From the NCBI RefSeq assembly GCF_005876955.1, contig NZ_SSCL01000015.1:1-64000 (forward strand): a DNA stretch of 64,000 nt, in the 5' to 3' direction. Made by a program: the position numbers and the translations under genes. Positions 16,869 to 25,818 of the stretch are shown here, one piece after another. The notes below the pieces were generated by a model that did not search any database, had not been told where the DNA came from, and saw nothing but the letters and a program-made list of their open reading frames with translations. Within the stretch, counting starts at the first letter, position 1; the number at the start of each line of letters is the position of its first letter. Origin of the DNA: Sinomonas gamaensis. GTDB taxonomy: Bacteria; Actinomycetota; Actinomycetes; Actinomycetales; Micrococcaceae.

Positions 16869-18266
16869 TCACTTCGCTGGGCCGGGCTTAGCAGCGAGAT
16901 CGCGAGTGACCCCGGTCGGGATTTCGATCGCGGCAGTGACGGCGGCCTTCTCCCGCTCGCTCTGCTGCACGTCGTCGAGCTCCTTGAGGGTGTACTTTCG
17001 GGTCTCCTTGCCCGTGAGCGCGGAGATCCCGGCGAAGAGCATGAACCCGATCGCGACCATGGACGGGCCGACCCAATCCTTGAGGTTGGCTCCCGCGAGT
17101 GCTGTGGCGAGAACGGGGCCGATGACGCCGGAGATGGCGAAGCCGATCTGCGTGCCGAGGGCGAGTCCGGAGACGCGCAGTCGGCCCGGGAACATCTCTG
17201 CGAAGAACGAGGGCCAGGACGCGTTCACCATCGAGTAGAAGAAGGAGTAGTTGATGATGCCGAACAGGAAGATCAGCGTCCAGTTGCCGGTCGTGATCGA
17301 CCAGAGGTAGGGCGCCATCGTGATGCCGACGCCGATCGTTCCGCTGAGGAACATCGTCTTGCGGCCGACCTTGTCGACGAGAAACCCTGCCAGGGGGGTG
17401 ATGGCCAGGGCGACCACGGCCGAGACGGTGGTGGTCAGGAGCATGGTCGGCTTGTCCAGCTTGTACCCGGAGGTTCCGAAGGCCACCGAGAAGGTCTGCA
17501 TCATGTAGCTGGTGCCGGCGATGAGCGCGCAGAAGACGATCCGGAGCACGGCGCGCCAGTGGAAGCGCAGGACGTGCTTGAGCGGGGCGACGTTGACCTT
17601 GGTGCGCTGCGCCTCGATGAACTCCGGCGGCTCCTGGACATGGCGGCGGATCAGGTAGGCGACAACCACCACGACGGCGGAGAACCAGAACGGGAGCCGC
17701 CAGCCCCAGGAGAGCAGCTGCTGCGAGGGCATCGCGGCGATCGGGATGAAGAGCAGCAGCGTGAGCAGCGTGCCGGAGGAGGCACCCAGGGTCGTGAAGC
17801 TGCTGATGAACCCGCGGCGGCGATCGGAGGAGTGCTCCAAGCTCATGGTGATCGCGCTGGGCTGCTCGCCGGAGAGGCACAGGCCCTGGATGACGCGGAT
17901 CGCCACGAGCAGGATGGGGGCCGCGGCACCGATCTGGGAGTAGGTCGGGAGGCAGCCGATCAGGAAGGTGCAGCCGCCGATGCCGAACAGGGTGAGCATC
18001 ATGACGAATTTGCGGCCGAAGCGGTCGCCCATCGGGCCCAGAATGAGGGAACCGAGGGGTCGTACCGCGTAGCCGACCGCGAAGGTGACCAGGGACAGCA
18101 GCACGCTGATGCCCTCGGGCAGCTGCGGCGAGAAGAAGAGGACGTTCAGGACCAACGCCGACGCGGTGCCGTACACCGCGAAGTCGTAGTACTCGAGCGT
18201 CGTGCCGATCCAGGCCGCGACGGCCGCCCTGACCGGGGTCTTTCTGGGGAGTGTGGTTTCAGTCAT
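16869..18266 (-). CDS. MFS transporter, MHS type
   Basis: 465 residues. IGTTLEYYDFAVYGTAS near the N-terminus and GPMGDRFGRKF in loop 2-3 place it in the metabolite:H+ symporter group; CLSGEQPSAITMSLEH replaces the usual GGEWGG loop, which marks it as a divergent member. The start ATG 18266 is chosen because GGAG lies 6 bases upstream. It is convergent with the hyu operon and separated from it by a terminator, so it has its own promoter. Cargo is probably an organic acid, unknown in detail. Confidence 0.88.
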   Translation of the reverse strand: MTETTLPRKTPVRAAVAAWIGTTLEYYDFAVYGTASALVLNVLFFSPQLPEGISVLLSLVTFAVGYAVRPLGSLILGPMGDRFGRKFVMMLTLFGIGGCTFLIGCLPTYSQIGAAAPILLVAIRVIQGLCLSGEQPSAITMSLEHSSDRRRGFISSFTTLGASSGTLLTLLLFIPIAAMPSQQLLSWGWRLPFWFSAVVVVVAYLIRRHVQEPPEFIEAQRTKVNVAPLKHVLRFHWRAVLRIVFCALIAGTSYMMQTFSVAFGTSGYKLDKPTMLLTTTVSAVVALAITPLAGFLVDKVGRKTMFLSGTIGVGITMAPYLWSITTGNWTLIFLFGIINYSFFYSMVNASWPSFFAEMFPGRLRVSGLALGTQIGFAISGVIGPVLATALAGANLKDWVGPSMVAIGFMLFAGISALTGKETRKYTLKELDDVQQSEREKAAVTAAIEIPTGVTRDLAAKPGPAK

Positions 18267-18683
18267 TTGGACTCCATTGGCGGTGGATGAACAGCGGCCT
18301 GCCCGCAAGCGTGGGCTGCGGAAAGAGACCTCGAGGGGAATTTCCGGTTAGTCCCGCCGTGAGCTCTCTCGCATGACGATCGTGTGCTGGTACGGCTTTG
18401 CAAACTGGCCTCACATAAAAAGTAGCGTTTGAGGTGCGAGTCACACAAAGACGGCTTTTGTGTCCCCAGATAGGGATCCGTTATGACCGGGTCCGAAAGG
18501 CAGGACCGGCACCATCACCGGCACCATCACCGGGGCCGCGGCGGCGCTGCACAGGCCCAGAGGCCGCTCAGTGAGCAGCCCTTTCTGATCCAGCACCTGT
18601 CAGCAACTGCCCTAATTTCCCCATATCGGAATTCGGTTTATAGGGTTTATCAAGGCATTTCCCGCTACCGATGGCCTTTCCAG
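18267..18683. other. 417-bp intergenic stretch, locally AT-rich
   Basis: No gene could be supported. It contains the promoter region of the 18266 transporter (minus strand), a tandem 12-bp repeat at 18506-18529 (CCGGCACCATCA twice), and an AT-richer tract around 18610-18660 that leads into an inverted repeat at the end of the next gene. Confidence 0.5.
18506..18529. repeat. Tandem 12-bp repeat, two copies
   Basis: CCGGCACCATCA occurs exactly twice head to tail (18506-18517, 18518-18529) and a third partial copy begins CCGG. No function is apparent. Confidence 0.6.
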
Positions 18684-18713
18684 TTATCGATGGCGCTTAT
18701 CCTGGGAAATGCC
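18654..18713 (-). terminator. Inverted repeat overlapping the 3' end of the small membrane-protein gene
   Basis: GGCATTTCCC (18654-18663) and GGGAAATGCC (18704-18713) are exact 10-bp complements 40 bases apart, spanning the stop codon of the 18684 gene. The loop also carries GATGGC twice. It may fold as a terminator for that gene. Confidence 0.4.
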
Positions 18714-19052
18714 GCTCCTGAGCCACAATGCGATCCATGCTGCTTCCACCGGAACATCCAGAAGGTATGTGGGCTTGATGCGCCCCGACACCCCGTAGCG
18801 CAGGTCGATCGCAAGAAGAGTGGCCGCCGTCGATATTCCGACCCGGCGTGCGGACGCCAGGTTATCCGCGTCGCGGGCCGACAGCAGTTGCATGAGGCCG
18901 TTCCCGACGAGCAGTCCTGCGACCGTCTGCACGAGCCACCACTCAGCCTTGGGGCCGAATACCAGCTCGAAGCTCTTCCGGTGTACCAGCGGCCACGAAC
19001 CGCTCACCACGTTGAACAGCCCCTGCGCTCGCGCCAACTGGTTCCGCTGCAT
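18684..19052 (-). CDS. Small integral membrane protein of unknown function
   Basis: 122 residues. The conserved-looking opening QGLFNVVSGSWPLVH and the stretch GPKAEWWLVQTVAGLLVGNG lead into a first membrane span. ARRVGISTAATLLAIDLRYG forms a second, and the C-terminus DVPVEAAWIALWL a third. The pattern is that of a small actinobacterial membrane protein with 3-4 spans; I do not recognise a named family. It is divergent from the secreted protein at 19256, and a tandem dyad lies between them. Confidence 0.7.
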   Translation of the reverse strand: MQRNQLARAQGLFNVVSGSWPLVHRKSFELVFGPKAEWWLVQTVAGLLVGNGLMQLLSARDADNLASARRVGISTAATLLAIDLRYGVSGRIKPTYLLDVPVEAAWIALWLRSGISQDKRHR

Positions 19053-19140
19053 GAGAGAGCACTACCCCACGGGATTTTCAGCAAGCAAGGGAATTGCCTC
19101 GGAGGGGTTGCCATGGAGAGCGCGCAAGGCCACAATGTTT

Positions 19141-19172
19141 CTCGACAGTCGAGATACTCGATCATCGAGATA
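19141..19172. promoter_or_regulatory. Two tandem 16-bp dyad sites, probable operator
   Basis: CTCGA-CAG-TCGAG-ATA (19141-19156) is followed at once by CTCGA-TCA-TCGAG-ATA (19157-19172). Each is a perfect 5-bp dyad and the two are direct repeats 16 bases apart. The site lies between the divergent genes at 19052 and 19256. The CTCGA..TCGAG core with flanking ATA resembles PadR-type operators (weak inference). Confidence 0.5.
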
Positions 19173-19255
19173 GCTTCTAGAGGGAGCCCAAGTACCTCGA
19201 CTGCCTCAGCGGAAGTCGCGGCCGTGAAGGCCCTTGCTGTCTGGAGTGAAAGAAA

Positions 19256-19825
19256 ATGCCCAATCGTCGCCTTGCTGCAGTTGCGGCCTCTGCCGCCGTC
19301 CTGGCCTCAACCGTCCTGCTCGCCCCGGCGGCCCACGCCGACTCGCGCGGGTGGGAGCCCGGCGGGGAACGCGGCGCCACGACAGTGGTGCTCAACCCGG
19401 CGCTGGTGCCCGTGCTCGTGGGGACCCTCAAGGTCAAGCCGATAGCTCCGGGTGCCCTGGTCGCTCCCGGCGGCCGTGCCGAACTGGTGTTCCCCATCAC
19501 CCATGTTGAGGGCAACGTCGTCGAGCACTCTGGCGGCCTCCAGTTCTCACCGGTCGGCGGCGGGTCCCTGCGTCTCACGCATTTCGACGTGAACCTCGGC
19601 AAAGGTGTACTCGACGCCAAAGGCCGGCTGAACGGCAAGCGGCTTGCCCGCCGGGTCGACCTGTTCACGCTCGGGCCCGTCCAGCCGATCGGCGGGAGCG
19701 TGCCAGCATGCTTCGGGACGGCTGCGGGGCTGACGCTGACTGCCCAGGCGGCCGGCGCCCTCGGCGCGCCATCCTTCGCTGGGGCATTCGTCGGCGACGC
19801 CTGCGTCACCCCCCGCCAAGACTAA
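19256..19825 (+). CDS. Secreted protein of unknown function
   Basis: 189 residues. An N-terminal signal peptide (MPNRRLAAVAASAAVLAST then a hydrophobic run ending AAHA-D, about residue 28) directs Sec export. The mature part is rich in beta-strand patterns such as GGLQFSPVGGGSLRLTHFDV and has two cysteines near the C-terminus (ACFG, DACV) that could form a disulfide. The GG..F..G.S.L.L.. strand loosely recalls HtaA-type domains, but not enough to name it. SD-like GGAGTGAAAGAAA precedes the ATG. Confidence 0.75.
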   Translation: MPNRRLAAVAASAAVLASTVLLAPAAHADSRGWEPGGERGATTVVLNPALVPVLVGTLKVKPIAPGALVAPGGRAELVFPITHVEGNVVEHSGGLQFSPVGGGSLRLTHFDVNLGKGVLDAKGRLNGKRLARRVDLFTLGPVQPIGGSVPACFGTAAGLTLTAQAAGALGAPSFAGAFVGDACVTPRQD

Positions 19826-19846
19826 CGAGGTCGGGGATCAGAGCAC

Positions 19847-20782
19847 TCAGACGCTCAGCTCCAGCATGAGCGCAGGCAGTTCGTCGGCAAGTTCGCGGGC
19901 CAGGAACCCGAGGGGACCCAGCCTGCTGGCCAGACGGTCGGCGGCCGAGGCATGCAGGTGAGTGCCCCAGCAGGCTGCCTGCGCGCTGCTGGTTCCCCGG
20001 GCCCGGAGCCCGGCAATCGCGCCAGAGAGGACATCCCCACTCCCAGAAGTACCTAGACCGCCGTATCCCGTGCCGATCTTCCACAGCTCCGGTTCCTCGG
20101 CATGCAGTCCGGCCGGCTGGGCGATCAGCCCCTGGCAGCTGACCACGGCGTCGAACCTCTCGGAGATCTCGGCCAGGTCCTTTTCGAGGTCGTCTGCGTC
20201 CCGGCCCAGCAGGACCCCTGCCTCGGTGGGATTCGGGGTGAGGATCAGGCGGCCGCGCCACGGGTCCACCTGGTCCTCCAGCCGCACCAGCGCGCCCAGT
20301 GCGTAGGCATCGAGGACGACGGCGGGACCTCCCCGGCCATCAGGGTTGCCGCCGGACTGGCCGGCACCCGAGGCCTCGCGTTCGAGCAATGCGGCCAGCA
20401 ACTGCCCGGCAAGGTCGAGGTCGTCCAGCCCCGGCCCCACCAGGATCGTGTCCACCTTGTCCAGATAGGAGGAAATCCGGTCCAGCTCAGGCTTCACGGA
20501 GCCCTCCGCGGTCTCCGGCAGCCCGATCGAACCGCACTCGGGCAACGCCACTCCCAGCTGCACGGACGCCGATTCGGCCACGGCCAGTGTGAGCTTCCCG
20601 GCCCCGGCCCGGAGGGCCGTGACCCCGGCCAGCAGCGCCGCGCCGGGGGTGGCCCGGGCCCCGCCAATGACCAGCACGGACCCGCGCGAGTATTTGTCCT
20701 GGCCGGGGGCCGGGAGAGGCCACTCCCGCAGGAGCGACGGTGTCACCAGGGTGGCGTTGGAGGAATCACTGCGGCCGGACAC
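19847..20782 (-). CDS. nnrD: ADP-dependent NAD(P)H-hydrate dehydratase
   Basis: 311 residues of the YjeF C-terminal/NnrD family, a ribokinase-like fold that repairs hydrated NAD(P)H using ADP. KYSRGSVLVIGGARATPGAALL is the N-terminal signature, VGPGL and LTPNPTEAGVLL the mid-motifs, and GTSGSGDVLSGAIAGL the catalytic-Asp and nucleotide site. It lacks the fused epimerase domain found in many bacteria. Start is GTG 20782, with GGAG upstream. It overlaps the phosphatase gene by 17 bases, so both are co-transcribed. Confidence 0.93.
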   Translation of the reverse strand: MSGRSDSSNATLVTPSLLREWPLPAPGQDKYSRGSVLVIGGARATPGAALLAGVTALRAGAGKLTLAVAESASVQLGVALPECGSIGLPETAEGSVKPELDRISSYLDKVDTILVGPGLDDLDLAGQLLAALLEREASGAGQSGGNPDGRGGPAVVLDAYALGALVRLEDQVDPWRGRLILTPNPTEAGVLLGRDADDLEKDLAEISERFDAVVSCQGLIAQPAGLHAEEPELWKIGTGYGGLGTSGSGDVLSGAIAGLRARGTSSAQAACWGTHLHASAADRLASRLGPLGFLARELADELPALMLELSV

Positions 20783-21584
20783 TGGTGTCTCCGGCGTGCT
20801 CGGTCACCGCGACGCCCTGCTCCCTCAGGTGATCGGCCACGTTGAAGCTCTCCAGCGTCCACGGTCCCACGCCGCTGGGACGGACGAACCGGGTCAGCGA
20901 GGCGTTGAGGATGGTTTCCCTGGCTGCCAGGTCCAGCAGTTCCTTTTCGCTGAGGCCTTCCAGCACGTACCGGAACAGCATGATCACCGCGTCGTGGCAC
21001 ACCAGCATCACCCGGTGTCCCATGCCCAGGTTGTTCAGCTCCGCCAGGACCGAGCGGAGCCGCAGCGCCACGTCAGCCCAGGATTCGCCGCCCGGCGGAC
21101 GGTAGTACAGCTTGCCGAGCCACTCGCGGCGCTCGGACTCCTCGGGATACCGGTTCTCCACGCCCAGCCGCGTGAGCCGATCCAGGATGCCGAGTTCGCG
21201 GTCGCGCAGCCGCTCGTCGGTGCGCACCTGCACAGGCCAGCCCGCTGTTTCCACGGCGATCTCGGCGGTCTGACGGGCCCTCGCGTACGGGGAGGACACC
21301 ACTGCGTCCGGGCGCAGCTCCGTGGCGATCCGGCTCAAGGCGGTGCCCAGCGCCTTGGCCTGGTCCCGACCGGTTCCGGACAGGTTGACGTCCGCATCGC
21401 GGGCGGGGACGTCGATGACCTCGACTCCAGCCTCGCGCGCCTCGGTGGCCGCGACGTTGCCTTCGCTCTCACCGTGGCGGATCAGCAGCAACTCGACCGC
21501 CCCGGCCTCCTGGACGGCCTCGGTCAGGCCGTGGTCGTCGGGCGAAGCCCCGTTGGCTGAATCCCTGTTCGCTGAAGTGTCCAT
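20766..21584 (-). CDS. Histidine phosphatase family protein (phosphoglycerate-mutase-like)
   Basis: 272 residues. LLLIRHGESEGN carries the phospho-accepting His of the RHG motif; SSPYARARQTAEI, LRDRELG and LVCHDAVIMLFRYVL supply the second Arg, the acid and the second His. About 30 residues precede the domain. Its substrate is unknown; members range from mutases to nucleotide and sugar phosphatases. It overlaps nnrD by 17 bases. The pairing suggests nucleotide or metabolite housekeeping (inference). Confidence 0.88.
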   Translation of the reverse strand: MDTSANRDSANGASPDDHGLTEAVQEAGAVELLLIRHGESEGNVAATEAREAGVEVIDVPARDADVNLSGTGRDQAKALGTALSRIATELRPDAVVSSPYARARQTAEIAVETAGWPVQVRTDERLRDRELGILDRLTRLGVENRYPEESERREWLGKLYYRPPGGESWADVALRLRSVLAELNNLGMGHRVMLVCHDAVIMLFRYVLEGLSEKELLDLAARETILNASLTRFVRPSGVGPWTLESFNVADHLREQGVAVTEHAGDTSVRPQ

Positions 21585-21651
21585 CCAGCAATCACCTCAT
21601 CCTCGCCGTGCCGAATGCAGGAACACTACCAACGCCGCACCGCAAGGGCGG

Positions 21652-22530
21652 TCAGCGGGAAGACGAGCCGGCCGAGTCGAGGCGCTGCAGTTCCTCGGCA
21701 GTGAGCTCGAGCTCCGGAGCCGAGGCGGAATCCCGGATGGACTCCGGGCGCGAAGCCCCGGGGATGGGGATCACGACCTCGGCCTTGGCCAGTTCCCACG
21801 CAAGGGCGACGACCTGCGGCGAGACGCCACGCTCCTGCGCAACGAGGGCGAACTCGTCATGGATCGACCCGAGATCCGGTGCCGATGAGATTCCGCCCAG
21901 GGGACTCCACGGGAGGAAGGCAATGCCCATCTCGGCGCAGAGCTCAAGCTCTGGTTCGCTCGATCGGAATTTTGGCGAGAACTGGTTCTGCACGGACACG
22001 AGGCGGCCGTTGAGCACTTCCTGGGCCACCTTGATCTGCTCGACGTTCGCGTTCGAGATGCCGGCCATGCGGATCAGGCCTTCATCGAGGAGTTCGGCAA
22101 GGGCTCCGATCGAGTCGGCATAGGGCACCTTGGGGTCTGGCCGGTGGTACTGATACAAATCGATCGCGTCGACGCCGAGGCGGTGGGCCGAGGCCTTGGC
22201 CGCTTGCTTGAGGTAGGCCGGGTCGCCGTTCTGCGCCCACGGGCCTTCCTGCGGACGCAGGTGTCCGCCTTTGGTTGCGATGATCACCTGCGACGTGTCT
22301 CCGCCATAGGAGCGGACTGCTTTGGCGATGAGCTCCTCGTTGTGGCCCACCTCGGCTTTCCCGGCCAGGTGGTAAGCGTCCGCTGTGTCGATGAGGGTCA
22401 CGCCCGCTTCGAGAGCAGCGTGAATCGTTGCGATCGACCGCTGCTCGTCCGGGCGGCCCTCGATTGACATCGGCATTCCGCCGAGTCCGATGGCACTGAC
22501 GGTCACGGTTCCGATGGTGCGTTGCTTCAT
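21652..22530 (-). CDS. Aldo/keto reductase
   Basis: 292 residues. IDTADAY, ATKGG and DLYQYHRPD provide the Asp, Tyr, Lys and His of the aldo/keto reductase catalytic tetrad. C-terminal IPIPGASRPESIRD is the NADPH-phosphate binding loop. It reduces aldehydes or ketones with NADPH; the physiological substrate is not predictable. It stands alone between the phosphatase and the GntR gene, with 113 bases separating it from the latter. Standard length for the family. Confidence 0.9.
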   Translation of the reverse strand: MKQRTIGTVTVSAIGLGGMPMSIEGRPDEQRSIATIHAALEAGVTLIDTADAYHLAGKAEVGHNEELIAKAVRSYGGDTSQVIIATKGGHLRPQEGPWAQNGDPAYLKQAAKASAHRLGVDAIDLYQYHRPDPKVPYADSIGALAELLDEGLIRMAGISNANVEQIKVAQEVLNGRLVSVQNQFSPKFRSSEPELELCAEMGIAFLPWSPLGGISSAPDLGSIHDEFALVAQERGVSPQVVALAWELAKAEVVIPIPGASRPESIRDSASAPELELTAEELQRLDSAGSSSR

Positions 22531-22643
22531 CTGTCTGCCATCCTCTTCTCGCTCGGTTCGTGGAACAACCCTTCGACCGTATGTCCGGATCGGGAGGCGA
22601 GGGAGGTCCTCTGAGTACCACCTTCAAAGCCGAGCATCCCGAC

Positions 22644-23411
22644 TCACTCGGCCAGCAGCCCGACCACCATCGTCCTGTGGAGTGTCTCGACGTGCCGACG
22701 TGAGACTGCGGCTGCAGCCACAACATCGCCCTCTCGGAGCGCCGCCGTGAGCTCGGCGTGGTCGCGGTTGGCCACGTGCAGGTCCTGAATCGGGTACGGA
22801 ACGAAGAACGCGTAGAGCTCCTCGAGCGAATGTCGATACTCCTCCGTGGCCGCCCCCAGAGCCGACGCCTCGGCCACCAGCTCGTGGAAAGCTGCGTCGC
22901 ACTGGTGGTACTCTGCCCAGTCGGTTGCTCCAGCCATGCGCGAGGTGAGCGCTTCGAGCTCGGCGAGCTGCTCGCCGCTTGCATGGAGCGCAGCGAAATG
23001 GGCGACGGCGGTCTCCTGCAGCATGCGCCGATCGATGAGCCGATGGACCTCGGTGACCTCGGAGGGCGCCATGGTGAGGCTGCGCAGGACCTCCCCGGGA
23101 GGCTCCTCAGCCACGAACGTCCCGCCGCCGCGCCCACGCAACCGGACAAGGACGCCGTCGTCCGCGAGCGAAGCCAGCGCACGACGCGCGGTCATGGGGC
23201 TGACGGACAGGCCCAGGGCAACGTCGTCCTTGTCCGGCAGCCGCTCGCCGGGCTTGAGGAGCCCGAGTCGGATCGCCATCCCGATCCTCATCCGGACAGC
23301 ATCGATGGCGCTTCGGCGTCCGATCCGGGCGAGCGACGCGTCGTCGATGAGCGGCACGCCCGAATCGGGGAGGACGACGGCGGAGTCCGGCTCAGCGTCG
23401 AGAGAAGTCAC
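22644..23411 (-). CDS. GntR-family regulator, FadR-like (FCD) type
   Basis: 255 residues. A winged helix occupies about residues 40-105 (GLLKPGERLPDKDDVALGLSVSPMTARRALASLADDGVL), followed by an all-helical FCD effector domain with CDAAFHELV, HAELTAALREGD and RRHVETLHRTM supplying the conserved Asp and His. Start is GTG 23411 with AAAGGGGG ahead. It is divergent from the nitrilase-permease operon, and a direct repeat lies in the shared promoter. It probably represses that operon until an amide or nitrile effector appears. Confidence 0.88.
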   Translation of the reverse strand: MTSLDAEPDSAVVLPDSGVPLIDDASLARIGRRSAIDAVRMRIGMAIRLGLLKPGERLPDKDDVALGLSVSPMTARRALASLADDGVLVRLRGRGGGTFVAEEPPGEVLRSLTMAPSEVTEVHRLIDRRMLQETAVAHFAALHASGEQLAELEALTSRMAGATDWAEYHQCDAAFHELVAEASALGAATEEYRHSLEELYAFFVPYPIQDLHVANRDHAELTAALREGDVVAAAAVSRRHVETLHRTMVVGLLAE

Positions 23412-23430
23412 TTGGGCCCCCTTTCCTCAG

Positions 23431-23461
23431 TTGAATCTATTAGCTCAGCTTGATCTATTAT
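23431..23461. promoter_or_regulatory. Direct-repeat operator overlapping a -10 box
   Basis: TTGAATCTATTA (23431-23442) and TTGATCTATTA (23450-23460) repeat 19 bases apart in the divergent region. The second copy overlaps TATTAT (23456-23461), a good -10 hexamer for the nitrilase operon. The adjacent GntR protein is the natural ligand. Confidence 0.5.
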
Positions 23462-23493
23462 GGGCGACGTCACATCGAAAATCGAGGTTTACC

Positions 23494-24426
23494 TTGCAAC
23501 GACATCTTCCCCTCGTGGCCGTCCAGGCCCCGCCCAGGCTCATCGGCGAGCCGTTTGCGGGCTTCGCCGACGAAGCGCGCCGGGTCCTCGAGCGGCACCC
23601 GGAATCAAAGCTCCTCGTGTTCCCCGAACTCCACCTCTTCGGCGACGGCGACCCCGACCTCCAGCGCGAGGAGGCACTGCGCGCGGCGGCCGAGCCGCTG
23701 GACGGCCCGCGAGTCGTGGCACTTGCAGGCCTGGCGGAGGAGCTCGGCGTCTGGCTCGTTCCCGGCAGCGTCTGCGAACGCGGCGAGCAGGGCGAGCTGT
23801 TCAACACGCAGATCGTCCTCTCGCCGTCCGGAGAGCTTGTGGGCAGCTACCGCAAGATCTTCCCTTGGCGCCCCCATGAGCCCTACGAGCCGGGCGACCG
23901 CTTCGTCGTCGTCGATCTGGACGGGATCGGACGCGTGGGACTCAACATCTGCTACGACGCATGGTTCCCCGAGACCAGCCGCCAGCTCGCGTGGATGGGC
24001 GCAGAGGTGATCCTCAACGTCGTCAAGACGACGACGGCCGACCGCGCCCAAGAGCTCGTGCTCGCCCGGGCGAACGCCATCGTCAACCAAGTCTTCGTGG
24101 TGAGCGTCAACTGCGGCGGGCCGAGGGGTCAAGGCCGCAGCGTCGTCGTCGGCCCTGAAGGCGAGGTCATCGCCCAGGCTCCCGACGCCTCACCGGCACT
24201 CCTCGCCGCGGAGCTTGACCTCGCCGCGGTCGACCGGGTCCGCGCCCGGGGGACCGCGGGCGTCAACCGCATGTGGTCACAGTTCCGCCCAAGCGAACCC
24301 GCCATCCCGCTGCCGGTCTACCAGGGTCGGATCGACCCGGCGACCTGGCAGCCCCAGTCTCCATCACCCGCACCCACCACCGACCTCACCGACGTGGCTC
24401 TCGCCACACTCAGGAGCACTCGATGA
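23494..24426 (+). CDS. Carbon-nitrogen hydrolase (nitrilase superfamily)
   Basis: 310 residues. The Glu-Lys-Cys triad is visible in LVFPELHLFG, SYRKIFPW and NICYDAWFPET. Hydrolyses an amide, nitrile or carbamoyl bond. The likely start is TTG 23494, because GAGG lies 6 bases before it and it begins the family's first strand (LPLVAVQAPP); the reading frame continues upstream only into the GntR coding region. It overlaps the permease start by 4 bp (ATGA). The operon suggests that it degrades a compound imported by that permease. Confidence 0.88.
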   Translation: MQRHLPLVAVQAPPRLIGEPFAGFADEARRVLERHPESKLLVFPELHLFGDGDPDLQREEALRAAAEPLDGPRVVALAGLAEELGVWLVPGSVCERGEQGELFNTQIVLSPSGELVGSYRKIFPWRPHEPYEPGDRFVVVDLDGIGRVGLNICYDAWFPETSRQLAWMGAEVILNVVKTTTADRAQELVLARANAIVNQVFVVSVNCGGPRGQGRSVVVGPEGEVIAQAPDASPALLAAELDLAAVDRVRARGTAGVNRMWSQFRPSEPAIPLPVYQGRIDPATWQPQSPSPAPTTDLTDVALATLRSTR

Positions 24427-25766
24427 CCGATTCGTCGGCAACCCTCACCCGGACCCTGCGGCTCCCGTCGCTCGTCCTCTTCGGCCTCGCGTACCTTGCG
24501 CCGCTCATCGTCCTCGGGATCTTCGGGGTGATCGCGGAGACCACAGGCGGGGCAACGCCGTCGGCCTACCTCGTGGCGCTCGTCGCGATGCTGTTCACGG
24601 CCCACAGCTACGGTCGGATGTCCGTTGCCCACCCCGTCGCCGGCTCGGCCTACACCTACGTGCGCAAGTCGATCGACTCCCGCGTCGGGTTCCTCGTCGG
24701 GTGGGCGATGCTGCTCGACTACGTCTTCCTCCCGATGGTCATCTGGCTCATCGGCGCCTCGTACCTCGGCTCGGCGTTCCCCGGCGTTCCGATGCCGGTC
24801 TGGATCATCTCCTACATCCTCCTCACCACCGCGCTCAACGTGCTCGGCATCAAGGTCGCCGACAAGGCGAACTTCCTGCTCATGGCCTTCCAGATGCTCG
24901 TCATCCTGCTGTTCGTGGTGCTCTCGGTCGGTTCGATCACGGCTCAGGGTTCGGGCGGCCTCTTCAGCGCCACGCCGTTCGCCAACCCGGGCACCGGGTT
25001 CGGTCCCATCACGGCCGGCGCCGCCATCGCCGCCTACTCCTTCCTCGGCTTCGACGCCGTGACCACGCTGACTGAGGAGACCGTCCAGCCCCAGAAGACC
25101 GTGCCCCGCGCGATCATGCTCGTGGCGCTCATCGGCGGCGGCATCTTCGTGGTCGTCTCCTACGTCACGCAGCTGGTCCACCCTGGTGGTGACTTCGCGA
25201 ACGTCGATTCGGCCGCCACCGAGATCGCCGTGCAGATCGGCGGCAACTTGTTCGCCGCGGTGTTCCTCGCCGGGCTGGTGGTGGCGCAGTTCGCCTCCGG
25301 CATCGCCGCGCAGGCCAGCGCGTCCCGCCTCATGTACGCGATGGGCCGCGACTCGGTCCTGCCGAAGAAGGTCTTCGGGCGTCTCAACCCGCGCTTCCGC
25401 ACGCCGGTCGTCAACATCGTCATCACGGGAGCGGTGGGCCTCATCGCGATGTTCCTTGACGTCTCCACGTCCACGTCGTTCATCAACTTCGGCGCCTTCA
25501 CCGCGTTCACCCTGGTGAACGTCTCGGTGATCTTCCACTACTTCCGCGAAACGAAGCGCGGCGTCCGCCTGAACCGCGTGAGCTACCTCGGAGTGCCGGG
25601 GATCGGCGCCCTCATCTGCGCCTACCTGCTCTCGCAGCTCGACCCGAACGCCCTCACGCTCGGCCTCTCATGGCTGGCCGTCGGCATCATCGTGCTCGCG
25701 GCCATCACCCGCGGCTTCCGTTCAGCGCCACCCGAGATGCAGACTGCTGAGGCAGTGCTCGTCTAG
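24423..25766 (+). CDS. APC-superfamily amino acid/polyamine permease
   Basis: 447 residues, about 12 spans. It starts MTDSSATLTRTLRLPSLVLFGLAYLAPLIV and contains GFDAVTTLTEETVQPQKTVPRAI, the APC family TM6-7 motif. GRDSVLPKKVFGRLNPRFRTP is the typical cytoplasmic loop. The sequence is close to the putrescine-importer (PuuP)-like group, though the cargo is inferred only. It is flanked by two nitrilase-family genes, so it probably imports a nitrogen compound (amine, amide or ureide) for them. Confidence 0.9.
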   Translation: MTDSSATLTRTLRLPSLVLFGLAYLAPLIVLGIFGVIAETTGGATPSAYLVALVAMLFTAHSYGRMSVAHPVAGSAYTYVRKSIDSRVGFLVGWAMLLDYVFLPMVIWLIGASYLGSAFPGVPMPVWIISYILLTTALNVLGIKVADKANFLLMAFQMLVILLFVVLSVGSITAQGSGGLFSATPFANPGTGFGPITAGAAIAAYSFLGFDAVTTLTEETVQPQKTVPRAIMLVALIGGGIFVVVSYVTQLVHPGGDFANVDSAATEIAVQIGGNLFAAVFLAGLVVAQFASGIAAQASASRLMYAMGRDSVLPKKVFGRLNPRFRTPVVNIVITGAVGLIAMFLDVSTSTSFINFGAFTAFTLVNVSVIFHYFRETKRGVRLNRVSYLGVPGIGALICAYLLSQLDPNALTLGLSWLAVGIIVLAAITRGFRSAPPEMQTAEAVLV

Positions 25767-25818
25767 AGGCCGTACTGGTCTAAAGGCGGTACAGGTCTTA
25801 TTGAGAGGATCCCTCCCC

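Noticed and set aside
16404-18290. A 628-codon plus-strand frame opposite the MHS transporter
   Set aside because: Sequence is Asp/Gly/Arg-rich with no recognisable domain and it runs through a terminator. It is an antisense shadow.
18506-18529. Short tandem repeat as a possible CRISPR remnant
   Set aside because: Only two 12-bp units with no spacers and no cas gene.
22846-23493. Extended N-terminus for the first nitrilase
   Set aside because: This part is antisense to the GntR gene. The TTG at 23494 has a ribosome site and begins the conserved first strand.
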